A stretch of 64,000 bases of DNA from Methylocapsa sp. S129. GTDB taxonomy: Bacteria; Pseudomonadota; Alphaproteobacteria; Rhizobiales; Beijerinckiaceae. The stretch is taken from the NCBI RefSeq assembly GCF_009765995.1, contig NZ_LMUI01000029.1:75921-139920 (forward strand). Reading direction: 5' to 3'. Every line of letters begins with the position of its first letter. Positions within the stretch are counted from its first letter, which is position 1. The notes beneath the pieces were generated by a model. It worked only from the letters and a program-made list of their open reading frames with translations, did no database searches and was not told where the DNA came from. Made by a program: the position numbers and the translations under genes. Below are positions 54,953 to 63,977 of the stretch, piece after piece.

Positions 54953-55273
54953 CTAGCCCCCGGTTCCCATGCCGGACGACAGAGACTGCACGATCTGGGC
55001 GCCGCCAAAGATCAAGGCGACGCCGACCACGATGGAGAAACACCATGACCACGGAATGCGTGACGTCAGCGCCATGAAGCCCGCAGCCACGACGGCGATC
55101 GTTGCCGCGGTCGTCGCGAAAGTCCCGGTCATGAAGGAGAGAACCGATGAAAAGGCGGTGTTCAAAGGCTGAAACGACGCTGTCTGCGAATAGGCCGCCT
55201 CGACGCCAATGAATGCGAACGTGGCGCCTAAGACCAATGCCGGCGCCAACCTTTTCAAACGCGCAAAGCCCAT
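54953..55273 (-). CDS. virB2: VirB2 pilin
   Basis: The 106-residue protein has a long signal peptide ending near AYSQT and two hydrophobic helices (TTAATIAVVAAGFMALTSRI and FSIVVGVALIFGGAQIVQSL) separated by a short loop, the standard T-pilin arrangement. It forms the pilus after processing. It lies four bases after virB3's start side and four after virB1 in the operon. Confidence 0.85.
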   Translation of the reverse strand: MGFARLKRLAPALVLGATFAFIGVEAAYSQTASFQPLNTAFSSVLSFMTGTFATTAATIAVVAAGFMALTSRIPWSWCFSIVVGVALIFGGAQIVQSLSSGMGTGG

Positions 55274-55276
55274 GAT

Positions 55277-56068
55277 TCACTCCTCCTGTTCGACGTAAAG
55301 AACGGACCCGCCGATCCACTTCTGGCCGACGGAATCTGCCTGAGCCTCGGAGGGGTCGACGACGGGCGCTTTCGGAGCGCTGGCGGCGAGAGGATGAGAA
55401 GCGTTCAGAACGCTGGCGAAGCCGTAATAAGCGTTCGCGGCTGCGGAGACATATCGGACGGTCTCCGAAATGGGCGGCACGCCCTTGGCGGCATAGACGC
55501 GCTTTTCGCCCGCGTTATACGCGGCGAGAATCAGGAAGACGTTGCCGCCAAACCGGGCGCTGAGATCCCTGATGTAGGAGACGCCTCCCCGTATGTTCTC
55601 GGGCACGTCGCAGCGGTCAATGACGGCATAGCGAGCGGCGGTCTCCGCGGTGAGCTGCATGACGCCCATCGCGCCGGCCGCTGCCGCTGCCGGCGAATTG
55701 ACCAAGGCGCCGAAATTGGATTCCTGGGCGGCAATCGTCACCGCGAGCTTGACGTCGACGTTCTGTCCGGCCGCCTCGCGCTCAATCATTTTGCGGACGA
55801 CATCAGACGCCACTGCGCCATCTTTGCAGAGCTTGGGCGCCGACGTTTCCACGACCGACGGCGCGACTGCGCTTGATCGCGGGGAGCCGCCAGGCACGGC
55901 GCGCGTCATGGCGGCTCCAAGGCGGGCCAATCCTGCCGCCAATGACTCGGCGTCGGGCGCGGCAGACTCCGTCGTGGGCGCGCCCTCAATCGGCGCGGCC
56001 CAAAGCGGTCCCACGCCCAGCCCGGCCAATTCGATCATTCCGATTGCAATGACAGCCGTTCGGTTCAT
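55277..56068 (-). CDS. virB1: VirB1 lytic transglycosylase
   Basis: The 263-residue protein has a signal peptide (AVIAIGMIELAGLGVGPLWA) and an SLT domain: LAVTIAAQESNFGALVNSPA, then GAMGVMQLTAETAARY, and FLILAAYNAGEKRVYAAKGV. The glutamate in QESNF is the likely catalytic residue. It opens peptidoglycan for channel assembly. A strong ribosome binding site (GGAGGGG) precedes the ATG at 56068. It is the first gene of the operon. Confidence 0.9.
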   Translation of the reverse strand: MNRTAVIAIGMIELAGLGVGPLWAAPIEGAPTTESAAPDAESLAAGLARLGAAMTRAVPGGSPRSSAVAPSVVETSAPKLCKDGAVASDVVRKMIEREAAGQNVDVKLAVTIAAQESNFGALVNSPAAAAAGAMGVMQLTAETAARYAVIDRCDVPENIRGGVSYIRDLSARFGGNVFLILAAYNAGEKRVYAAKGVPPISETVRYVSAAANAYYGFASVLNASHPLAASAPKAPVVDPSEAQADSVGQKWIGGSVLYVEQEE

Positions 56069-56145
56069 CGCGCCCCTCCGATTGCAATTCCGTGTATAAC
56101 GCGATATGAGAGGACGTCAAATAGCAATATATAAAGATTTTGATC
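56069..56145. promoter_or_regulatory. divergent promoter region between virB1 and the exported-protein operon
   Basis: These 77 bases separate two divergent operons. The right half is AT-rich (AATAGCAATATATAAAGATT) and is probably the -10 region of the plus-strand operon. Both conjugation operons could be co-regulated from here, perhaps by the winged-helix-like protein at the end of the plus operon. Confidence 0.45.
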
Positions 56146-56727
56146 ATGACCCGAAAATCACGCCTTGCACTGATCGCCCTCGCGCCGTTCCTCCTCAGCC
56201 ACCCGGCGCGAGCGCAGGACGCCTCCTTCGGATGCAAGGTCTTGCTGTGCGCGGCTGCTACCGCGCCTTCGTGGAGCGGGATTCCCTATTGTGTGCCTGT
56301 GATGCAGCAGCTGTTCACTCAGCTCGCCAAAGGAGGCGGTTGGCCAACCTGCGCGCAAGGCGATGCCTCACCGGTTGGCTATCAGCCTTACAGCGCCTGC
56401 CCGGCGGGTTCGGTCGCCATTGCCGCGACGCAAGCCAGCGCTTCGGGACGCGGTGGCGGCGATACGACGACGACCTACGGCCAAAATGCCGATGGTGGGC
56501 AGTGTGGCGCCCCAACGCCCGTACAGACGGGAAGCTCCGACGGATGTAACGGCGCCTATGTCGGGGGCGTCGAGACCATCACAAACACGCGCACGGACAC
56601 GACAACGCTGACCGGCGGACAGTGCTACGCGCTCACACCAAGGCCCGCGAATCCTACGCCCTACTACGTCGACATAACCACCGCCAACGGCACATCGACA
56701 TTCTCCTTCAGCCTCGCCGGCTATTGA
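56146..56727 (+). CDS. TrbM-like exported conjugation protein
   Basis: From the ATG at 56146 the product is 193 residues with signal peptide LALIALAPFLLSHPARAQ. The mature start FGCKVLLCAAATAPSWSGIP, then CVPVMQQLFTQLAKGG and WPTC, follows the cysteine pattern of TrbM-type proteins (CxxLLC...EC...C). The rest is rich in threonine, glycine and cysteine. TrbM proteins are needed for conjugation, role unknown. It heads the plus-strand operon divergent from virB1. Confidence 0.65.
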   Translation: MTRKSRLALIALAPFLLSHPARAQDASFGCKVLLCAAATAPSWSGIPYCVPVMQQLFTQLAKGGGWPTCAQGDASPVGYQPYSACPAGSVAIAATQASASGRGGGDTTTTYGQNADGGQCGAPTPVQTGSSDGCNGAYVGGVETITNTRTDTTTLTGGQCYALTPRPANPTPYYVDITTANGTSTFSFSLAGY

Positions 56728-56770
56728 GGGTGACGTCAATGTCGAGCGTCACGATCGGGAGTGGGACGAG

Positions 56771-57154
56771 ATGAACCTGCAGCAATCGGACTATGAACTC
56801 AGGCTCCAGATGCAGCAGATAGCAGCCGCGGAATCGGATCGCGGAAGCCGTGCGTCGAACCCCTTAGCCGCGGTGCTCGGGATTGGTTCAATCGTGCTGC
56901 TGGTTTGGCTCCTCTTCGCGCTCGCGCCGATCTTCGGGCAGCTTCTCTCGTTCGCGCGTGGGGTAGTCGACTTCGCGGTTTCCGTGCTCGGTTCGGTTCA
57001 TTCCGCTGACCGGCCCCACCAGGCGTCGCTTGGGTTGGTCGTCAGTACCGGTTTTCGCTTCACGATGGGCCCTTCGATCTCTGCGCGCGCCGTTTCGACT
57101 GGGCGCGCGCCCGACGAGCGTTTTGTCGACCGGGCATCCGAGAGTCTGGAATGA
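56771..57154 (+). CDS. single-span membrane protein
   Basis: The 127-residue protein has a polar start, one or two hydrophobic stretches (AAVLGIGSIVLLVWLLFALA, then FARGVVDFAVSVLGSV) and a basic end. Its stop overlaps the next start as ATGA. No family is recognised. It is probably an inner-membrane accessory of the conjugation apparatus. Confidence 0.55.
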   Translation: MNLQQSDYELRLQMQQIAAAESDRGSRASNPLAAVLGIGSIVLLVWLLFALAPIFGQLLSFARGVVDFAVSVLGSVHSADRPHQASLGLVVSTGFRFTMGPSISARAVSTGRAPDERFVDRASESLE

Positions 57155-57741
57155 GCAGATTGCCTCACCACAGTACGCTCCCGTTAGGTGTGGTCGCGGC
57201 GCTCGGCCTAGTCGCCGCGCCGGCGGCGCAGGAACTGACGCCAAACCCGGGAGCATGGCGCCCGATTGCTCACGCCGATCTCAAGTCGGAGCTACCGGAC
57301 AATCTGACTTATATCGACATATGGAAGGACGCCATCGCGGCGAACAACCAAGCCTATGACTCCAAGGGTATGGCCCGCGCCGACGGCCGGAATGCGCCGG
57401 CGAGCGATGCCCATGTCGTCGTGCGTAGCCCTGAGCGGACTGTCGTTCTGACCACACTGGACACAGAGACCGCGTGCAAACCGACAGGGCTTAACCGAGG
57501 CGCGCTCGTCGCGGTCAAAATGTGCCCGACGCGGCTGGTGATTTTCGAAGGCGCCATCAGCAGCACAAGAGAACTGCCCGCAAGCTGCTATCTCGAAATC
57601 GACCCTGCGGCCCCGTCGGACCCCAACAAAGATGGGTCATTCGCAGCTTACGACACCGTTTCGAAGACCATCAAGATGGGCCTGATCGTCAATCATGACG
57701 TCGTCGACGAATGCTCACGTTTCATCCCAACCGTCCCATAA
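57151..57741 (+). CDS. exported protein of unknown function
   Basis: The 196-residue protein has a signal peptide (LPLGVVAALGLVAAPAAQ). The mature part has NLTYIDIWKDAIAANNQAYD, then VVLTTLDTETACKPTG, and three or four cysteines that could pair (CKPTG, CPTRL, CYLEID, CSRFIP). No family is recognised. It is coupled to the previous gene by ATGA. Confidence 0.6.
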   Translation: MSRLPHHSTLPLGVVAALGLVAAPAAQELTPNPGAWRPIAHADLKSELPDNLTYIDIWKDAIAANNQAYDSKGMARADGRNAPASDAHVVVRSPERTVVLTTLDTETACKPTGLNRGALVAVKMCPTRLVIFEGAISSTRELPASCYLEIDPAAPSDPNKDGSFAAYDTVSKTIKMGLIVNHDVVDECSRFIPTVP

Positions 57742-57761
57742 CAGGCACGAGGAGACTGACC

Positions 57762-58361
57762 ATGCGCGTTCTTGGCGCTCTTGTCACCGCCGGACTTGTC
57801 GCCCACCCGTTGTACGCGGCTGCGCAAAGCGGCGTTCAGACGCAGCGTTTCATGGCGACAACGATCTCGCTTGATGCTGGGCCTGCCTCGTCAGCCCTGG
57901 CGGCCGTATGGCAGGACAGGTTGCAGGCCGAGCGAAACAAGCTCGCCGCGCTCTCAAAGGCATCGCCTCCCACCGCCAAACCGACGCCGGACGTTGCGGT
58001 CCCTATCTTCCAGGCAACCTTCAAGGACGGTGACAAGACCATCATTATTTCCGCACTCTTCACGACGCCCGAATGCCGGAATTTCTCCGGCGTCGCCGCT
58101 CAAAACCTCAACAACTGTCCGATGCGCGTTGCCGTGCTCCGGAACGGTCAGGTCAAGGTCGTCAAGTCCGAGGGCGATTTCCCATTTGTCGCGGCGTTCA
58201 AAGAAACTTCCGACGAGGAGCCAAGCGAATACGACAACAAATCGCAACGCGACAAGACCGTGGTGGTGTTCAACCCGGCGGCCCACGAAATCACGACGGC
58301 TTTGACCCTGAACGGCACGCTCGACAGCGAAAAGGCCGCGCCAATTGAAATCGCCTATTGA
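57762..58361 (+). CDS. exported protein of unknown function
   Basis: From the ATG at 57762 (GAGGAG upstream) the product is 199 residues with signal peptide VLGALVTAGLVAHPLYAAAQ. It contains a helical stretch (ALAAVWQDRLQAERNKLAAL) and a beta-rich end with a cysteine pair (TPECRNFSGVAAQNLNNCPM). It follows the preceding gene after 20 bases. Like that gene it is a periplasmic protein with paired cysteines; I do not know the family. Confidence 0.6.
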   Translation: MRVLGALVTAGLVAHPLYAAAQSGVQTQRFMATTISLDAGPASSALAAVWQDRLQAERNKLAALSKASPPTAKPTPDVAVPIFQATFKDGDKTIIISALFTTPECRNFSGVAAQNLNNCPMRVAVLRNGQVKVVKSEGDFPFVAAFKETSDEEPSEYDNKSQRDKTVVVFNPAAHEITTALTLNGTLDSEKAAPIEIAY

Positions 58362-58372
58362 CGGGGGTCCTC

Positions 58373-59113
58373 ATGTCGGGAAGATATCTTGTGGGCCTCG
58401 TGTTCCGCGCGGCGCTCGCGCTCGCGGCTTCCATGCAATTGGCGCAGGCTCAGACCTGCACGCCAACCAGTTACTCCGCGGGCGACATCGCCGCGGCCGT
58501 CGCAGCGTCTCCAAACGCAAATTCAATCCTGAAGAGCAGCTCATGCACGTGGGGCGGCGCGGGTCGGTCCGAATCAGCGGGAAATCTGTGCGCATCGAAC
58601 GGCAATAACTTCGGCGTCCTGCAGCTCAATCGAAGCAACTTGCCGCCGGGAGTGACGCCCGCCGCCTACGAGGCGGAGCCTCTGCAGCAACAGGTCGACA
58701 CCTGGGCCGCACAGGTCGGTAACAGTAACACTTCGTCGACGGGCTACCAGACGCTTGCCACGGCGCAATCGTCCGGTCAGCCCATTGGGTCGACGCCCGT
58801 GACATCCGGCATGATGGCCGCGTGCTTCCAGTTCGGTCCTGCCATCTGTAACAATGATGTGGCCGCCCTACAGAGCGGGCAACCATGCGGCGGCTCCAAT
58901 CCCATCAACATCAATAGCGTGCCCCGCAATCAAGGTTCGGCGACGACCGACGGCAACGGCCAGACCATTTGCTCCTGGGGTGGCAATATTCAAGCCAACA
59001 TCAACGCCGCGGCGGCGACCTGCAAGAACGGCACTGGCGACTGCGCCCCGTCCAACATGACCGACTTTCCAACGCCACCAGCATCATCCCCTTCCGACAT
59101 CGTCGTTTCCTGA
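58373..59113 (+). CDS. exported transglycosylase-like conjugation protein
   Basis: From the ATG at 58373 the product is 246 residues with signal peptide LVFRAALALAASMQLAQAQ. Residues near 65-90 read GRSESAGNLCASNGNNFGVL followed by QLNRSNLPPG. The ES...GxLQL spacing resembles the catalytic glutamate and following motif of lysozyme/SLT folds. The later MMAACFQFGPAICNNDVAAL is also typical of a conserved plasmid family. I infer a specialised peptidoglycan-active or -binding protein; the remaining active-site residues are not obvious. Confidence 0.5.
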   Translation: MSGRYLVGLVFRAALALAASMQLAQAQTCTPTSYSAGDIAAAVAASPNANSILKSSSCTWGGAGRSESAGNLCASNGNNFGVLQLNRSNLPPGVTPAAYEAEPLQQQVDTWAAQVGNSNTSSTGYQTLATAQSSGQPIGSTPVTSGMMAACFQFGPAICNNDVAALQSGQPCGGSNPININSVPRNQGSATTDGNGQTICSWGGNIQANINAAAATCKNGTGDCAPSNMTDFPTPPASSPSDIVVS

Positions 59114-59126
59114 AGCAGGATTCCAA

Positions 59127-59693
59127 ATGGCGCGAGCTACCCGCAAGCGTCTGATTTCTTTTGTCCTTGGGACCATCATCGCGACCGCAATCGCGCCGCC
59201 GCCGCGCGCGCAAGCCCCATCCACGGCCGTATTCGATATCCCTCAAACCGGCGTCAGCTTTTCGACCGGAGACACCTGGACGCAAAACGGCCAGACCATG
59301 CGGCTCTACGGCGTCCAGTCGTGCATTCGGGGGACGAGTTTCACAAATCAAGCGGGCGTGAAGACCGACTGCGGCGAAGCGTCGCTGGCTTATCTCGCTG
59401 CTCTGGTTCGAGATGCCAGGCCTCAATGCGCGCAGGTCGCGCAAGTCGGCCAACAGCCTGCTATTCTTGTGGTCTGCTCAGCCCATATTGGCGCGGCGAC
59501 GCTTGACTTGGGGACGATTCTCATCGCAGAAGGATTCGCATTCGCCGCCTTCAATAACGACGCCAAGCCGGTCTATATGCCCTATCTGGTTGCCGAACTC
59601 GTCGCTAGAAATAACAAGGCGGGACTGTGGGCCGCCCCTGACATGCCGCACCCCAATCTGATTCTCTTCGGCGCCCTCAAAGGCCAGAAATAA
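59127..59693 (+). CDS. exported SNase (thermonuclease)-like protein
   Basis: The 188-residue protein has a signal peptide (ISFVLGTIIATAIAPPPRAQ). The rest follows the staphylococcal-nuclease fold: FSTGDTWTQNGQTMRLYGVQ, then DCGEASLAYLAALVRDARPQ, then LGTILIAEGFAFA and ARNNKAGLWAAPDMPHP. The arginine and glutamate positions of active SNases are only partly kept (RLYGVQSC for RLxGIDxP), so it may bind rather than cut. Similar proteins occur in alphaproteobacterial conjugation operons. Confidence 0.7.
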   Translation: MARATRKRLISFVLGTIIATAIAPPPRAQAPSTAVFDIPQTGVSFSTGDTWTQNGQTMRLYGVQSCIRGTSFTNQAGVKTDCGEASLAYLAALVRDARPQCAQVAQVGQQPAILVVCSAHIGAATLDLGTILIAEGFAFAAFNNDAKPVYMPYLVAELVARNNKAGLWAAPDMPHPNLILFGALKGQK

Positions 59694-60277
59694 TGGCCGC
59701 CGCAGGCAATGCGGCCTGGCGAGCCCGTTGGCGCAAAGGCGCTCTCGCAGAGGGCTTGCGCGAGACCAAAGTGTTTCTGAGCCAACCCGCCTATCAACGA
59801 GCGATCGCTATTGCCGAGCGGCAACGCGAGCGTCTTCCCGTCACCCTTGGTCATCTGGTAGAGTTCGCGGTCGCGGCTATCGACGCGACCAAGGCGCCTG
59901 TCATGGAAACGCCCTCACCAGCCCCTCCTTCGTCGATCGATCTTGTCGGTCTGACGCAAGCTATTCTTGCATCGCGCTTTCCCGAAGACACGGGTAGCGC
60001 GAGGTTTCGTCAGCTCGCTTTCGCGCACCTTGTAGCTGCGGAAACGATGCGCGGCAATCGTCCCACCGCCACAACTCTGGCTCATATTTCTGGCTCGCAT
60101 AAGTCGCAAATGGACTTGCTGGCCAAAGTTCTTGCCTCCAGAGGCGTCATTGCAAAGACCCATGCGCCTGGTCTCAAAGGTGCTCCTACGGCCAAGATCT
60201 TGACGATCGCTGCGGACGCTGTCGACGCGTTGCAAAATTCGCATGTTGCTGCGACCGGGGCTGAGATTGCGTTCTAA
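59693..60277 (+). CDS. winged-helix-like cytoplasmic protein, possible regulator
   Basis: The 194-residue protein overlaps the previous stop as TAATG. It has no signal peptide, unlike its operon partners. The second half (TATTLAHISGSHKSQMDLLA, then KVLASRGVIAKTHAPG) has the helix-helix-wing pattern of MarR-like domains; the first half is helical and basic. It may control the divergent conjugation operons. DNA binding is inferred from pattern only. Confidence 0.55.
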   Translation: MAAAGNAAWRARWRKGALAEGLRETKVFLSQPAYQRAIAIAERQRERLPVTLGHLVEFAVAAIDATKAPVMETPSPAPPSSIDLVGLTQAILASRFPEDTGSARFRQLAFAHLVAAETMRGNRPTATTLAHISGSHKSQMDLLAKVLASRGVIAKTHAPGLKGAPTAKILTIAADAVDALQNSHVAATGAEIAF

Positions 60278-60304
60278 TTGCCTCAGACTGTCGTGGCGAT
60301 TGGG

Positions 60305-60556
60305 TCAGTGCAGGTTCGCCACATCACTGTAGGGATCGCTGGAGAAACTTTTCAACTGACGTTTCAGCGCCACAATCTCCCCGACGTCCATGCCAACAAG
60401 CGTTTGACCCCACTTGTCGATCAAGTCATTCAGTTCTGTTTGCGAGCGCGTGTCCGGCGACTCTGCAAGATATAGTTCGACGCGCGCGATCGCCTCCAAT
60501 GCGTCAGGATTTTCGCGCGAGGCTATCAGGGCGGCCAGGAGCGCCTTCTTGTTCAT
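60305..60556 (-). CDS. small hypothetical protein
   Basis: An 83-residue product starts at the ATG at 60556 with AGGAACG in front. It is helical and acidic (LLAALIASRENPDALEAIAR, then LNDLIDKWGQTLVGMDVGEI). It converges on the exported-protein operon. No family is recognised. Confidence 0.5.
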   Translation of the reverse strand: MNKKALLAALIASRENPDALEAIARVELYLAESPDTRSQTELNDLIDKWGQTLVGMDVGEIVALKRQLKSFSSDPYSDVANLH

Positions 60557-61435
60557 GGCGCGTTCCTTGCCTCGCGCGCACGCATGGAAGCGACCGTGCA
60601 GTCTGCGGAACGCCACAAGCCGAAGCCGACGATTGCTCGAGGTGACAAACTCCGAGCGGTCCACCGCGCGTGGCCGTTGTCGAACTTAGAAAGCAAAGCA
60701 AGAACCTCATTTTGCGACGGAAGGCGTCGGGGATGGGTGCCCTCAACTGAACTGTCCATCCACTTGGAACGCTCGTGGCATGTTCAACCCAAACGCAAGG
60801 TCGTCTTCCGCAGGGTTTCACAGCCAATTTGTAAACAATTCGGCACGCGCTCGAAATTTACCGCAGCCTAACGGTTTTGCGAGCGCGCTGCTGAAACTGC
60901 GGGGTAGCCATTCCAGAATCCGCCATGAGCCGGTTTCGATTTTGGTCACGGCTGCTATGCCGAATCTCGGCGGCTCGGTTCGGCCCAGGTCGTGCATGCT
61001 GGTTCCGTCATGCGCGACGCTCAAGACGTGGGACAACGAATCGCTCGATTGCCGAGCGCTCTTCTCGGCCTTAGCGTCTGCGAGGCCGCTCGCTGTATGA
61101 TCGGTCAATCGGTCGGCCCCCCATCTTTGGTCACGAGTGAATTTTTTACGCAGTGCCTGGCGACGTTACAGCATACGGCATCGTTCACACTATCCTCGTC
61201 ATCGCCGTTTGGGCGGCTCATGCTGGCGCTCCTGATTCCAACTGAATTCTTCCCAACCATAAGCACATCGGGGCGCATATTCGAAGCGGTCGATTTGAAC
61301 CATCGATGTTCAAATTTGTTCATCATTTGCCAATAGCGGCCTGGCAATTTAGCGCTCGTCGCATTGCAGGCGGTCAACGTAACCTATGACGACACTTTGC
61401 GGCTTTGTTGCACCGATACCGCAATAGTGTCTCCC
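60557..61435. other. 880 bp without a firm gene, next to IS701
   Basis: Two minus-strand frames (61377-61105, 90 residues; 61108-60818, 96 residues) overlap as TTGA but both need TTG starts and show no motif, so I leave them out. At 61391-61432 an imperfect 12-13 bp inverted repeat (GACACT...AGTGTC, one bulge) lies just outside the IS701 left end. Confidence 0.35.
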
Positions 61436-61465
61436 AGCATTACAGTTGCATAGTTTCTCGATGTC

Positions 61466-61491
61466 TGAATCCATGGGTCACCATGGATTCA
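61466..61491. repeat. hairpin in the IS701 leader
   Basis: TGAATCCATGG and CCATGGATTCA form a perfect 11-bp stem with a four-base loop. It ends 10 bases before the transposase start codon and could limit its translation or block read-through from outside. Confidence 0.55.
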
Positions 61492-61501
61492 AAGATCATG
61501 G

Positions 61502-62719
61502 ATGATAGGCGCATCGATCGAAGCGACGCTTGAGCTTTGGGCGTCGTCGCTGCGAGACGTGAAGGATCGGATGCGGCCTTTGTTCACGCAGGAGCGTGTG
61601 GCGGCGTCAGCCGGGTTGTTCCTTGATGGACTTGTTGGCGGCGAGCAGCGCAAGACCGGCTGGATGCGAGCGGAAGCGGCGGGCGATCCGGGCCCCTGGC
61701 GCCAGCAGGCGATCCTGGGCCGAGGACGATGGGATGCCGATGGGTTGCGCGACATTGTGCGCGACTATGCGCTGGAGACCCTGGCCGATCCGGACGCTGT
61801 GTTGGTTCTTGATGAGACGGGCTTTCTGAAGCAGAGCAAGGCGTCCTGCGGCGTGGGGGGCCAATACACAGGCTCGGCCGGCAAGATCACGAACTGCCAG
61901 ATCGGCGTGTTCGCCGCCTATGTGTCGCGCCATGGCCATGCCTTCATCGACCGGGCGCTCTATCTGCCCAAGGCCTGGACGGACGATCCGGCGCGGATGG
62001 CGGCGACCCATGTGCCGGCGGGCGCCCGCTTTGCGACCAAGCCCCGCCTTGCTCTTGCGATGATCGCCCGGGCGATCGCGGCAAACGCGCCATTCGCCTG
62101 GGTTGCGGCCGACACCGTCTACGGTGTTGGCGAGATCGAAAAGGCGCTACGGCGCGCCGGCAAAGGCTATGTTCTTGGCGTGCCGGGCAACCACCTGTTT
62201 CGATCATGGGGCAAACGACCGCCGATCGCCGGGATGGCGTCAGAAATCGCGCACGCGCTTGATCCTTCGTCATGGAAATGCTTATCGGCTGGCGAGGGAA
62301 CCAAAGGCGCAAGACTGCACGACTGGGCTTATTGCGAACTGGCTGATCTCGACGCGGCCGAATATGACGACCAACGAACCGGTCTATGGACGCGGGGTCT
62401 GCTGATCCGCCGCAACATCGCCGACGGCGACATAGCCTTCTTCTCCACTTGGTGTCCGATCGGAACCAGTATCGAAGCTTTGGTCAAGGTCGAGGGACAT
62501 CGCTGGGCGATCGAGGATGGTTTCGAGACGACCAAGAACGAACTCGGGCTCGACCACAATGAAACGCGCTCCTGGCACGGCTGGCATCGCCACGTCTCGC
62601 TCGTCATGCTCGCCTTCGCCATGATGGCCGCAATCCGTCATCATGCGAATGCCACGCCGCCCCCAAAAACGAACCGCCGAAACACGACGTCAAAGACCGC
62701 AAAGCCTCATCGCTATTGA
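61502..62719 (+). CDS. IS701-family transposase, C-terminally shortened by a frameshift
   Basis: The 405-residue product has IS701 features: DAVLVLDETGFLKQSKASCG with VGGQYTGSAGKI, APFAWVAADTVYGVGE, and KVEGHRWAIEDGFETTKNEL, so the DDE residues are present. The frame stops at 62719, while another frame continues directly with LIRWSVQEIRRIAIRLAQRR and ends in IKQNLQL near 62870, next to the right inverted repeat. The last 50 residues are thus split off by a shift near 62715. Activity is uncertain. Confidence 0.75.
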   Translation: MIGASIEATLELWASSLRDVKDRMRPLFTQERVAASAGLFLDGLVGGEQRKTGWMRAEAAGDPGPWRQQAILGRGRWDADGLRDIVRDYALETLADPDAVLVLDETGFLKQSKASCGVGGQYTGSAGKITNCQIGVFAAYVSRHGHAFIDRALYLPKAWTDDPARMAATHVPAGARFATKPRLALAMIARAIAANAPFAWVAADTVYGVGEIEKALRRAGKGYVLGVPGNHLFRSWGKRPPIAGMASEIAHALDPSSWKCLSAGEGTKGARLHDWAYCELADLDAAEYDDQRTGLWTRGLLIRRNIADGDIAFFSTWCPIGTSIEALVKVEGHRWAIEDGFETTKNELGLDHNETRSWHGWHRHVSLVMLAFAMMAAIRHHANATPPPKTNRRNTTSKTAKPHRY

Positions 62720-62891
62720 TCCGCTGGTCGGTCCAGGAAATCCGCCGCATCGCCATCCGCCTTGCGCAAAGACGGATCAACCCCGCTCACGTCATTGCAT
62801 GGTCCGTTTGGCGACGCGCACATCAAGCCATCGCTCGAAAAGCTCACATCAAACAGAATTTGCAACTGTAATGCTTAACCGCCCGGCAGAT

Positions 62892-63977
62892 TTATGGGTT
62901 CAAGGCCTTTGTGTCGTCCGCGCCGAGGAAATCGCTCGCATAGGCGTAGAGGCCAGGGCTCCCGCCGGTCATGATGAAGAGGATGTTGTCGCCGGCCGCA
63001 TATCGTCCGACCGAGATGTCCGCCAGCAAGCCTGCGAACGCTTTCCCGCCGTAGACGGGGTCAAGCAGCAAGCCCTCCTGGCTCGCCATCAGCCGGACCG
63101 CCTTGACCATCGCCGGCGTCGAAACGCCATAGCCGGCGCCCAACTGGCTCCCCGAGACCTTGACGTCATCCAAGCCCACAGACGCCCCAAAGCCCAGGAG
63201 TGTCAGCACAGCATTGGCCTTTTCGACCGTCGCGGCAATGGCGCTGGCAGCGGGTGCAAGCACCGTGTGAGATCTCACCCGCGTCGCATCAAGCCCGAGC
63301 GCCCGATAGCCCGCGACCAGGCCCGCCTGTGTTCCTGAACTTCCATTCGGGACCACGACCGCGGCGAAGTCGATATCGAGACTATTGGACTGCGCCTGTA
63401 TTTCGAGCGCGCAGGCCGCGTAGCCCACGCTCCAAACCGGAGAGGACCCGCCGAGCGTGGCCCGATAGGCGATGTGGCCGACCAGACGCAGTTCCCCGGC
63501 TCGCTCCTCCGCGAAACGCGTCGAATCGACTCCGGAGGACAGATCGTGGATGCGAGCGCCGAAAAGATCATCGAGAAGAACGTTGCCATTTCGATCATAT
63601 TCGTCCCCGCAACGCGGCACCATGCGGGAGAGGACAAGCTCGCACGCCAGACCCAATCTGGCGGCCGCGGCGGCCGTCAGGCGAGCGAAGTTCGATTGCC
63701 GGCCGCCGGTGGCGATGATCGTGTCCGCGCCCGCCGCGGCGGCGTCGCCGAGCAGGAACTCGAGCTTCCGCAGCTTGTTGCCGCCGCCGCCCAGCGACAT
63801 GAGATCGTCGCGCTTGGCATAGATACGAACGCCGTTCAATGACGAACCCAAAGCGTCCTCGACACGCTGAAGGCGCTGAATGGGGGTCGGCCCCTCCAAC
63901 AGATCGCGACGCGGCAATGCCGAAGGTCGAACACCGCTCCCACAAAGGGGTTGAACAATCGGGCGGAGAATTTTCAC
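62892..63977 (-). CDS. PLP-dependent D-cysteine desulfhydrase / ACC deaminase-like enzyme
   Basis: The 361-residue protein has the fold-type II signature IYAKRDDLMSLGGGGNKLRK with the PLP lysine K68, then TIIATGGRQSNFARLTAAAA for cofactor binding and VVPNGSSGTQAGLVAGYRAL for the phosphate loop. It probably splits D-cysteine to pyruvate, sulfide and ammonia, or acts on a related amino acid. The first 20 or so residues are encoded by the reverse strand of an IS6 remnant, so the native start was lost; the catalytic part begins after that and looks complete. Confidence 0.8.
   Translation of the reverse strand: MKILRPIVQPLCGSGVRPSALPRRDLLEGPTPIQRLQRVEDALGSSLNGVRIYAKRDDLMSLGGGGNKLRKLEFLLGDAAAAGADTIIATGGRQSNFARLTAAAAARLGLACELVLSRMVPRCGDEYDRNGNVLLDDLFGARIHDLSSGVDSTRFAEERAGELRLVGHIAYRATLGGSSPVWSVGYAACALEIQAQSNSLDIDFAAVVVPNGSSGTQAGLVAGYRALGLDATRVRSHTVLAPAASAIAATVEKANAVLTLLGFGASVGLDDVKVSGSQLGAGYGVSTPAMVKAVRLMASQEGLLLDPVYGGKAFAGLLADISVGRYAAGDNILFIMTGGSPGLYAYASDFLGADDTKALNP

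Larger units (their letters stand above)
61436..62875 (+). mobile_element. IS701-family insertion sequence
   Basis: A 15-bp perfect inverted repeat bounds the element: AGCATTACAGTTGCA at 61436-61450 and its complement at 62861-62875. It encloses one transposase. The flanks (TCCC and TAAC) do not form a target-site duplication, so one side may have been rearranged after insertion. Confidence 0.7.

Noticed and set aside
60818..61377. Two overlapping minus-strand frames of 90 and 96 residues
   Set aside because: Both require TTG starts, have no ribosome binding site and no recognisable motif.
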